Positions 17,155 to 24,711 of a DNA stretch of 64,000 nt are shown here, one piece after another. The position numbers were made by a program, and so were the translations under genes. Position 1 is the stretch's first letter. Every line of letters starts with the position of its first letter. The notes under the pieces are model-generated. The model ran no database searches. It worked only from the letters and a program-made list of their open reading frames with translations, and was not told the DNA's origin. Origin of the DNA: an uncultured Kiritimatiellota bacterium (GTDB taxonomy: Bacteria; Verrucomicrobiota; Kiritimatiellia; RFP12; UBA1067); NCBI GenBank assembly GCA_934667425.1, contig CAKULV010000004.1, forward strand, positions 1 through 64,000, written 5' to 3'.

Positions 17155-18327
17155 ATGACCAACGAGAGACGATTTCGCGTGTTTGTGCTCGCAAACCTCG
17201 CAAGCCTGGCCGGGCGGCAGCACATTACCGGCATATACAGGTTCCTCGGAGAAGGACATTCGTGGGATCTGAACCTCATCCGCTCCTTTGCGGACTACTC
17301 TCCGCGCATCCTCCGCGCGGCGATTCGCGACGGGTACGACGGATACATATTCGTCGCGCCGGGAGACCGCGACACCAATGCGCTCTATGCCAGGCTCGGT
17401 GCGCCCGTCGTGTTCATCGACCAGCCGAACAAGGCGATACTTGACCGCATCCCAGATTCGGTCTTTGTCAACGACGACAACGATGCGATCGGCAAAGCCG
17501 CGGCTCAGCGCCTCCTGTCGACGCCGACAGTAAAGTCGTTTGCCTTTGCGGGGGTCGCGCGATGCTGGAGCAAGGAGCGCGGCGCTGCGTTCATGCGCGA
17601 ACTTCGGCGGTGCGGGCACGAGGCCGCTCTGGTTGAGGACATTGGCGAATTGTCGCAAAAGCGTCTCGCCAGGAGGATCCTCGCGTTGCCAAAGCCATGC
17701 GGGATATTCGCCGCATACGACGACGTCGGAAGGCGCGTCATCGAGGCGGCACGAGACGCCAAGGCAAGGATCCCGGACGAACTTGAAGTGCTGTCCGTCG
17801 GCAACGACGATGTCGTGTGCGACCATGTGCGGCCGACGCTAACGAGCCTCATGCCCGATTTCGAGTCCGAAGGCCACCGCGCAGCGCGCGAGCTTCAGGC
17901 GATGATGGGTGGCGCAAGGCCAAGGAGGCGCGTGTTCCTATTCGGAATCCGCGACATCATCGAGCGAGGCTCGACGCGCAACGCCTCCATCGGAAGGTCG
18001 ATGGCCCGCGCGGCGCTCGCCTACATCGAGAGCAACGCACTGCGCGGGATCACGGCGGAGGATGTCATACGCCACCTCGGCACATCCCGCAGCCTCGCCA
18101 ACCTGCGCTTCAGGGAAGAGACCGGCATGTCGCTCCTCCAGTCAATACTCAACGTTCGCCTTGGCGAGGTGAAGCGGATGCTTTCCCAGACGGATCTCCC
18201 GATAGCAGACATCGCCCGCCGCGCCGGCTATCCAGACGCAAACTACCTGAAGAACCTCTTTAGGCGGAAGACCGGCGCCTCAATGCGCGACTGGCGCAGG
18301 CAAAACGGCGCCGCCGCACAACATTAG
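17155..18327 (+). CDS. XylR-type regulator: periplasmic-binding-like sensor plus AraC DNA-binding domain
   Basis: A protein of 390 residues. Residues about 8-275 are a LacI/periplasmic-binding-like ligand domain (GIYRFLGEGHSWDL, GYIFVAPGDRD, VFIDQPN, FVNDDNDAIGKAAAQRLL, VGNDDVVCDH). Residues about 285-383 are an AraC-type double helix-turn-helix (LGTSRSLANLRFREETGMSL, PIADIARRAGYPDANYLKNLFRRKTG). This is the layout of XylR and relatives. It is divergent from the SIS-MFS pair with 106 bp between starts, and probably controls it in response to the transported sugar. Part of its 3' coding sequence has a second copy at 20055-20168. Confidence 0.88.
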   Translation: MTNERRFRVFVLANLASLAGRQHITGIYRFLGEGHSWDLNLIRSFADYSPRILRAAIRDGYDGYIFVAPGDRDTNALYARLGAPVVFIDQPNKAILDRIPDSVFVNDDNDAIGKAAAQRLLSTPTVKSFAFAGVARCWSKERGAAFMRELRRCGHEAALVEDIGELSQKRLARRILALPKPCGIFAAYDDVGRRVIEAARDAKARIPDELEVLSVGNDDVVCDHVRPTLTSLMPDFESEGHRAARELQAMMGGARPRRRVFLFGIRDIIERGSTRNASIGRSMARAALAYIESNALRGITAEDVIRHLGTSRSLANLRFREETGMSLLQSILNVRLGEVKRMLSQTDLPIADIARRAGYPDANYLKNLFRRKTGASMRDWRRQNGAAAQH

Positions 18328-18455
18328 ACGAGCGACTTCCCTCTCATTTCGCATTCTTCCCAGTCTCGCCCGTCCGCCCGAACGGCTCATCTGGGTTCAC
18401 TCAGGCGGATGACCTGCCCATCCCGGACCAGCTGCGCGGCCAAAGGCGCATATTC
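18328..18455. repeat. Short intergenic stretch containing copy 1 of a duplicated 79-bp sequence
   Basis: Bases 18374-18452 recur at 19977-20055 with two mismatches. The two copies bracket the DUF4143 ATPase gene. No gene lies in this stretch. Confidence 0.85.
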
Positions 18456-19805
18456 TCATTTCAGGCGCCGAACGGCCGGGCCAAAGACGAACAGCGGAAT
18501 GTCCTTGACCTCGTCTCCGTCATGAGCAGCCGCGAGCGATGTCCGCAAGGCAAAGGGCGGACTGAAAAGTCTGCGATAGACCTTGAGGCTCTTCGCCTGA
18601 ATGTTGATGCCCGCCTTGGCCTCGACGGGATAGACCCCATTCGCGCCCTGAACGACGAACTCGACCTCGGCATTGCCCGCATCGTTCGTCCAATAGCACG
18701 GCCTGAACCCTGCGACCAGCAGCTCCTGCAGGACATACTGTTCGGTCAAGGTTCCCTTGAAGTTCGTGAACAGGGCATCCCTTTCCAAAAGCGCCGAGGG
18801 CGGCAAGTCGCTCATCGCGCCGAGGAGTCCGACATCATGGGCATAGAGCTTGAACGCCGAGAAGTCCCGATACGAGCGCAACGGCAGACGCGGTGTGCCG
18901 ACCCTGAACACCTGATTGACCATCCCCGCGTCTTCCAGCCATTGCAGCGCGGATTCATACTCGCGCGCACGTGCGCCAGCCTTCAACGCCGTATAGACGA
19001 ACTTCTTGTTCTCCTTGGCCAGCTGCGATGGTATGGAATGCCACAGCAGCCGAATCTTCGGCAGCAGCGTGGACGGCGCATGCTTCACGAAATCGGCATC
19101 ATATGCGGAAAGGATCTCCTCCTGCGTCTCGCGTACAGTGCGGAAATCATCCGTCTCGACGTAGACGTTGATCGCCTCCGGCATACCCCCGACCACAAGA
19201 TAGCGCTTAAGCAGGTCCGTCAGCTCCACCGCATACGGCTCGACCTGCCTCGGGTCGCCGACATCGAGAAGATCCGCCAGCCGCCTCTTGCCGACCGCTC
19301 GGACGAACTCCGAGAAGTTCATCGGGAAGACGTCAAGGAAGTTCACCTTGCCGACAGGGAACGATCCACGCCCCTCATTGGGATTCCCATCTGGCGCGAC
19401 ACGATCCTTCGCCCGCCCCACGGCGAGTCCCAAAAGAGACCCTGCCGCAATGACAGCGAGATCCGGCAAGTCTTCGTTGAAGAACTTGAGCCCCGTCAAC
19501 AGGGCCGAAGACTCTTGGATCTCATCCAGCACAAGTAGCGTCTTGCCCGGCGTGATGTCCGCATCCAACGCCACGCGAATCCGTTCGAGAAGCGCAGATG
19601 GAGAAAGGTCGCTCGTCTCAAGGCTGTTGCGCAGAGCCTTCATCTTCATGAGGTTCACGTACACCGTGTCGCTCGGATAGGCCTCCTGCGCAAAGGCATT
19701 CATCAGCCAGGTCTTCCCGACCTGCCGAGCGCCCATAAGCACAAGCGGCTTTCGCCTTGAGCTCTTATTCCAGTCAAAAATGCGCTTCAGAATATCTCTT
19801 TGCAT
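18456..19805 (-). CDS. AAA ATPase with DUF4143 domain
   Basis: A protein of 449 residues, a complete member of the AAA_14/DUF4143 family. Walker A is GARQVGKT at 25-32, Walker B LLVLDEIQES near 90, sensor region LAVIAAGSLLGLA. A DUF4143 domain fills the C-terminal half (SFPVGKVNFLDVFPMNFSEF, RYLVVGGMPEA, KFVYTALKAGARAREYESA, LKLYAHDVGLLGA-like KLYAHDVGLL, EQYVLQELL, VEFVVQG...VEAKAG). The last part resembles a nuclease-like fold. The role of the family is unsettled; it is widespread and behaves like a mobile or toxin-like accessory gene. A TATAAT and a 32-bp palindrome stand directly upstream, and a GAGGA ribosome site precedes the ATG. The gene lies between two copies of a duplicated segment. 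Confidence 0.9.
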   Translation of the reverse strand: MQRDILKRIFDWNKSSRRKPLVLMGARQVGKTWLMNAFAQEAYPSDTVYVNLMKMKALRNSLETSDLSPSALLERIRVALDADITPGKTLLVLDEIQESSALLTGLKFFNEDLPDLAVIAAGSLLGLAVGRAKDRVAPDGNPNEGRGSFPVGKVNFLDVFPMNFSEFVRAVGKRRLADLLDVGDPRQVEPYAVELTDLLKRYLVVGGMPEAINVYVETDDFRTVRETQEEILSAYDADFVKHAPSTLLPKIRLLWHSIPSQLAKENKKFVYTALKAGARAREYESALQWLEDAGMVNQVFRVGTPRLPLRSYRDFSAFKLYAHDVGLLGAMSDLPPSALLERDALFTNFKGTLTEQYVLQELLVAGFRPCYWTNDAGNAEVEFVVQGANGVYPVEAKAGINIQAKSLKVYRRLFSPPFALRTSLAAAHDGDEVKDIPLFVFGPAVRRLK

Positions 19806-19829
19806 AACTTATCCTCGAATTTGGAGGTC

Positions 19830-19835
19830 ATTATA
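19830..19835 (-). promoter_or_regulatory. -10 element of the DUF4143 ATPase gene
   Basis: TTTGCTATAATGACC, 24 bases before the start codon at 19805. It lies eight bases from the edge of the palindrome at 19844-19875, which therefore covers the -35 region. Confidence 0.6.
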
Positions 19836-19843
19836 GCAAACGG

Positions 19844-19875
19844 ATATCACGAAAGTCAATCGACTTTCGTGATAT
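19844..19875. promoter_or_regulatory. 32-bp perfect palindrome, probable operator of the ATPase gene
   Basis: The arms ATATCACGAAAGTC and GACTTTCGTGATAT are perfect complements around AATC. A related half site, CGATTGACTTTTGTG, follows at about 19889-19903. The position over the -35 region suits a repressor; as RNA it would form a strong hairpin, but it is not transcribed from the ATPase promoter. Confidence 0.65.
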
Positions 19876-20054
19876 TAATCACATAACTCGATTGACTTTT
19901 GTGGAGAAGCAACCGTAAGCCTTGCTCACTTGCTGATCGCGACGCCAGTGCGGGAGACGCCCGTCTCGTGCGTCATCCGCCCGAACGGCTCATCTGGGTT
20001 CACTCAGGCAGATGACCTGCCCATCCCGGACCAGCTGCGCGGCCAGAGGCGCAT
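19876..20054. repeat. Intergenic stretch containing copy 2 of the duplicated 79-bp sequence
   Basis: Bases 19977-20055 repeat 18374-18452. The half site of the ATPase operator lies near 19889. Nothing else was recognised. Confidence 0.8.
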
Positions 20055-20168
20055 AGGGAAGAGACCGGCATGTCGCTCCTCCAGTCAATACTCAACGTTC
20101 GCCTTGGCGAGGTGAAGCGGATGCTTTCCCAGACGAATCTCCCGATAGCAGACATCGCCCGTCGCGCC
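20055..20168 (+). pseudogene. Duplicated fragment of the XylR-type regulator (AraC domain)
   Basis: These 114 bases repeat 18112-18225 of the regulator gene with about two changes, covering the segment from REETGMSL to ADIARRA. The copy is joined directly to copy 2 of the 79-bp sequence, an order not found at the parent locus, and it stops just before the end of the GH42-like gene. It is too short to fold as a DNA-binding domain. Confidence 0.8.
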
Positions 20169-20186
20169 CTCCTTGGCTTATCCGTC

Positions 20187-23100
20187 TTATTCCACGTTCA
20201 AGGCCGCCGAAGCGGTTTTACCCGTAATGTAATCCGTCGCGACGAGGCGCCACGTGCCGGGCACATCGTTCAATGCCGTCCGAAATGCAAGGGTTCCAAT
20301 CCCGCCACGCGCATCGCAGACCCCCGAATACAATCGGTTTCGCCGCCCGTCGGGTTCAAAGATGTCAACCTTGACGGGATGGCAAGCTTTCGCGCCGGTC
20401 GGCACCTGAACCCGCACAGAGACACTGACATCGCCCCCACGCACGGCCCCCCTCGCCTCTACAGAGAGTCTGCCCACTTCGTATGGAAGGGCCGCGAAGA
20501 ACTTTGCCTGCCCCGCGGCGAGCGGAATCTGAAACGACGTGACGCGTCCCAAAGCCCTCTTGCCGCGCAGATCGTAGACAAAAGCCGGTTCCTTCAGGGT
20601 AATGACGCGAGTCGCTACGCCCTCGTCTGAATCCTGACTGCGCGCAAGCCCCCAATACAGGCCCTCGGCACCATCACGAGGCCGCAGTCGGAATACGGAA
20701 ATGGAATCCATCGGCTTTTCACCAAGGTCAAGCCCGTTCCTGACAATGTCCGTCAGGACCGGCTTGTCGCGCAGGCGACAGTGCTCGTCCATCATTCCGG
20801 TGAAGCTGTCGCCGACGACCACTCCGCCCCGTGCGGCAAACCGGCGGATCGCCGAAGCCTCACGATCCGAGATCGCCGCAGACTGCGGCAGGATGAGTGT
20901 CCTTGCCGCAGTGCGATCCAGCTCTCCCGTCTCGATCTCCTCATAGGCAACGAACCGATAGGGTATGCCTCGCACGGAAAGTTCCTCCGCCCACCTGCGC
21001 GAACACTTGTCGAACGCATCTCCACGCTCCTCGATGCGCGAGGCGTGAATCGAGCCATAGGAATAGTGAATCAGCACTTCAGGAGGACTTTCAAGAGAGC
21101 GTAGCAACCGGGCCGCGCCGCTCTTCATCTCATCGCCGACCTTTCCGTACTGAATTGCCGATGGCGTTGGCGAATAGTCCGGGAGCAGGAAGTTGAAGCA
21201 TGTCCAGAAATAAAGCCCGAAATCAAGGAACTGGAACCCGACCTGCCAAGGCCACAGTTCCAACGCCTTGGGCTGTACGCCGTATCCAGTCCACGGCTTT
21301 ACAAATGGCCTCCCGAACGAGCGGATGTAGTTGCCCATAAGTCCGCCTTCGTAGGCCGCAGGCTCCTTGACGACCTTGCCGACGAGCCACATGTCCATTC
21401 CTGTCCACCCGTTGGGCGCCATGCAGCCCGACATGTCCAGCGGCACGCCGGGGAGCTCTTCATCGACGATCTTTGCCACGCGCTCAATCGTCTCGCAGAA
21501 CGACAGCTCCATGAAGCGACGGTGGTCCGCCCAGGCGGCATAGCTCTTAACGCCGGTCTTCCGTGCGCGCTCCCGCGCCTCGACGGTCGTGTCAGGCACG
21601 ACCGCGTCCCATGTCGCATACGAAGTCTTCCAAGCCGCGTTAAGGTTCTCCAGCGTTCCATACGCATTCTCGAGCCAATTGCGGAAGGCCTTCAACGTCT
21701 GTTCGGAAAAGCAAAAGTCAAACGGTGTATTCCAACGCGTCAACGTATTTTCGTCGCCGCAGTCGCAGGTCACGGGCGAGAACTTCGCGATGCGTCGGAC
21801 GTTAGACCGGGTCTGCGCGTCCAGCTTCGCGCGATAGGCGGGATCGTGCAGACACGGCTCGCGAACCAGGTACTTCTTGTCGTGCGTCTGGCTGTAGGGG
21901 TTCAGGAACTTCCGGTTGAACAAGTCCGAATGCACCGCGAGACGGGCGTCGTAGACGGAAAAGTCAAAGTCGAACCCGTACCGGAGCATATGCGCGTAGC
22001 TCTCCGTTCGGCGTGAATCCCAGAAGCGAATGAAGTTGATGCCGAGATCCCGATAGACTTTCGCCCGATACGGCAGAAGATACTCCTTCTCCTTGGAATA
22101 CGTGACCCATCCTTCCGAAATGCAGAGAGGGAACTCCTGCCGATGATATGGGATGCGGCAGAATACGTCATGGGTCTTCTCGTCCGCAAGGCTGCCATCG
22201 GCCATCACAGACGCCTTCACCGTAAGCAGCCCCGTTCGGGCCTCCGGGATCGGGAGGGAAAAGCGTCCGTCATCAGATGCGGTCGCCGACAGAAGCCGGC
22301 CAAAGCCATCCAACAACTCAACGCGAGCCCGACCTCCCTTCGTCCGCACGGATCCGACGACCTCATCACCAATGCGGAACTCCTCCCGGTCTGTCGCAAG
22401 CGACACGATTTCCGCCGTCTTCTTCGTGTGTACGGCCTTCGCCGACCAATCGCATACGCCCTTCGGCCCTTTCCAGAAGGAATGGACGATCGCGAAGCCG
22501 GGCTTGACATCGATCCGCTCCTCCGACCTCACGGCATCCGCAGGGACCTCCACATCACGCCTTGCCGCCCAGTATATGGCGCGGGCGACGAGACCGAGCG
22601 AATAGTCCTGGTAGCGGAATGGCGGCTTGCCATTGAAGAGGTAGCCGACGAAAGGGGTAAGGCCCAGTCCGCCGTCGTAGTCGAGCATCACCTCGCGGTG
22701 CGAACCCGCATCCGTCGCGCGCACCTTCCCGCCGCAACCGACAAGCAACTCCGGCGCAACGTTTCGTTCGATCCAGGCGACTGCCTTGTCGTCCGGCGCG
22801 CACGCGGGGTTCTTCGTACCGATGCGCACGATGCCCGTGCCGGAGGCCAGCTGGCGCTCAATCGCAGCGCGGTTCTCCTTGTCCACGGGATCCAGCAGAT
22901 TTCCGCTCACGACGATGGCGTCGAACCGGGTCTCCAGCTCTTTCTTGAGCGAGATGTTCATGTCCGCATAGCCGTACGCCATGTAGCGCTCGATCATCGC
23001 CCAGTTCGTGGTGTTCTCGTCAAACGCAAGGCGAACGGTACGAGCCTCGATGTCCGCCCGCTGCTGCAGCTCCACGATCTCGCGCGCCTGGTGGATGGAT

Positions 23101-24695
23101 GTCAGGAAGAGAACGCGCGGCTTGCCGCCGGCCCACGGATGCGCGAACTTCGCATGCGGCGTGACGAGATCGCGCTTCAGCTCCAGGGAGAACGGCTTCA
23201 CCTCGGCCGGCTTCGCTTTCTGCTTCTTCGGCTTGTAGACGGCCCCCTTCTCAAATGCGCGGTCGGCCTCGAAGACGAGCGCACCGTCCGAATAGAGCCG
23301 CACCACCGCACGGCGGAGTCCTTCCGGCGGAAGGACTCCGCCCAAGGCCGTAGTCGCGTCCGGCGAGACGAACGCCGTCGATCGCCAGAAGCGACTTGCA
23401 CCGTCCGCATAGGAACCGACTACCTCGACGTTGAAGACGCCGCGCCGTGCGCCGTCCAGCTCGAGCGTCACGCCTCCCGCCGTCTGCCGGAACGCCGCCG
23501 CCAGGCCGTTCTCGATCCAGTCCGGGGACTTGACGCCAACAAGCGGGAAAAACGAATAGCCCGTCTCGAACGTGCCGCCGGCCGCGATCTTGACCGGCTG
23601 CAGGATGATGTCGCTCACCAGGCTGTCGTCGCCGGCGAGATAATGCCAGGTCTCGGCATAGTTCGCCCAGTCAAACGTCAGGGCCATCGTCCTCCGATCG
23701 TCCGCGCCGGCCGCATACCATCCGCCGATGGCGTCCCGGTGCTTGACCGTGCCGCCCCCGGGGCCCGCCGAGCGGACGCCCCCGGCCGTCGGCATCATCA
23801 CGCGCTGATTGCGTCCGCCGCGCGGCGAAAGCCCGTTGACGACCCACGGCTCGAGCACCAGGTCGCCCATGGACGCCGGCTGGTTGTACCAGGCGTAGGC
23901 GACGTCGAGGGCTGCCGAGTCCCGCTCGAGCGTCATCGTGCGCACTACGTCCAGATAGGGATATCCGTCCGGCCCGCTCGTCCGCAGCTCGACGGACGCC
24001 TTCTCGTCAGTCGCAACCTTTGCCTCGGCCTTCCAGGGGCGGTTGTAACATTTCCCTCCCTGGCGGAACTGGTCCAGCAGGAGCCGGCGGTTCGGGTCCT
24101 CCGACGCATAGTCCGTACCCGTCCGCTTGTCCACGAGATGCGTCACCGTCGCCCCCTGGCGCGGCAGCACGACGACGCGGACGAACTCGTTCTCCAGTGT
24201 CACCGCCCCGTCCCTCTCCTGGATGCGGCATGGCTCGCGGCGCGGTTCGGGCATCGTCTCGAAGAGGCTGACGCCATCATACCACGCCTCCCCCTTGACC
24301 GCCAGACGGCAATAGAAATCCGCCTTCCGCACGGGCTTCGGCGGTTGGTAGATCCCGGACAGGCGCTGCCAGCCCGCATGCGTCGCGGCAAATGTCTTCG
24401 ACGGCTTGAACCAGTTGGTAGATCCGTCCTGAAAGACGAACTTTATCTCCATGCCGTAACGGTGATGGCTACGCTGTTCCTGCGGATCAATGCCCGTAAA
24501 CCGCCCACAGACTCCCCAGACTATGGGCTTCACGTCCCGCTGGTTCAATTCATACGTCCGCCCCCTAAGATCCTGTCGCCAGTCATCATGGCCTGGAACC
24601 GGATAGACGAGATGCTCTGGTTCGCAAAAGGCCACGCCGCCACAAATGGAAACAAGAGTCAAAACTGTCATCAATCGAGTTTCCATCGCCTTCAT
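20187..24695 (-). CDS. Very large secreted GH42-like glycoside hydrolase
   Basis: A protein of 1502 residues from the ATG at 24695, which has an AGGAG ribosome site; a signal peptide follows (RLMTVLTLVSICGGVAFC). The first 520 residues are beta-rich with no family I can name. Residues about 535-760 look like a glutamine-amidotransferase/trimerisation-like alpha-beta domain. A TIM barrel of GH42 type follows, with CDCGDENTLTRWN near residue 982 and FRNWLENAYGTLENLNAAW, the hallmark of GH42 beta-galactosidases. A C-terminal beta domain ends the protein. The likely acid/base glutamate is in GDEN. It lies 16 bp behind the beta-strand protein gene and probably shares its message. The sugar it cleaves is probably a beta-galactoside or related unit, by family only. 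Confidence 0.75.
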   Translation of the reverse strand: MKAMETRLMTVLTLVSICGGVAFCEPEHLVYPVPGHDDWRQDLRGRTYELNQRDVKPIVWGVCGRFTGIDPQEQRSHHRYGMEIKFVFQDGSTNWFKPSKTFAATHAGWQRLSGIYQPPKPVRKADFYCRLAVKGEAWYDGVSLFETMPEPRREPCRIQERDGAVTLENEFVRVVVLPRQGATVTHLVDKRTGTDYASEDPNRRLLLDQFRQGGKCYNRPWKAEAKVATDEKASVELRTSGPDGYPYLDVVRTMTLERDSAALDVAYAWYNQPASMGDLVLEPWVVNGLSPRGGRNQRVMMPTAGGVRSAGPGGGTVKHRDAIGGWYAAGADDRRTMALTFDWANYAETWHYLAGDDSLVSDIILQPVKIAAGGTFETGYSFFPLVGVKSPDWIENGLAAAFRQTAGGVTLELDGARRGVFNVEVVGSYADGASRFWRSTAFVSPDATTALGGVLPPEGLRRAVVRLYSDGALVFEADRAFEKGAVYKPKKQKAKPAEVKPFSLELKRDLVTPHAKFAHPWAGGKPRVLFLTSIHQAREIVELQQRADIEARTVRLAFDENTTNWAMIERYMAYGYADMNISLKKELETRFDAIVVSGNLLDPVDKENRAAIERQLASGTGIVRIGTKNPACAPDDKAVAWIERNVAPELLVGCGGKVRATDAGSHREVMLDYDGGLGLTPFVGYLFNGKPPFRYQDYSLGLVARAIYWAARRDVEVPADAVRSEERIDVKPGFAIVHSFWKGPKGVCDWSAKAVHTKKTAEIVSLATDREEFRIGDEVVGSVRTKGGRARVELLDGFGRLLSATASDDGRFSLPIPEARTGLLTVKASVMADGSLADEKTHDVFCRIPYHRQEFPLCISEGWVTYSKEKEYLLPYRAKVYRDLGINFIRFWDSRRTESYAHMLRYGFDFDFSVYDARLAVHSDLFNRKFLNPYSQTHDKKYLVREPCLHDPAYRAKLDAQTRSNVRRIAKFSPVTCDCGDENTLTRWNTPFDFCFSEQTLKAFRNWLENAYGTLENLNAAWKTSYATWDAVVPDTTVEARERARKTGVKSYAAWADHRRFMELSFCETIERVAKIVDEELPGVPLDMSGCMAPNGWTGMDMWLVGKVVKEPAAYEGGLMGNYIRSFGRPFVKPWTGYGVQPKALELWPWQVGFQFLDFGLYFWTCFNFLLPDYSPTPSAIQYGKVGDEMKSGAARLLRSLESPPEVLIHYSYGSIHASRIEERGDAFDKCSRRWAEELSVRGIPYRFVAYEEIETGELDRTAARTLILPQSAAISDREASAIRRFAARGGVVVGDSFTGMMDEHCRLRDKPVLTDIVRNGLDLGEKPMDSISVFRLRPRDGAEGLYWGLARSQDSDEGVATRVITLKEPAFVYDLRGKRALGRVTSFQIPLAAGQAKFFAALPYEVGRLSVEARGAVRGGDVSVSVRVQVPTGAKACHPVKVDIFEPDGRRNRLYSGVCDARGGIGTLAFRTALNDVPGTWRLVATDYITGKTASAALNVE

Positions 24696-24711
24696 CTTTT
24701 TCCATCTCCTT

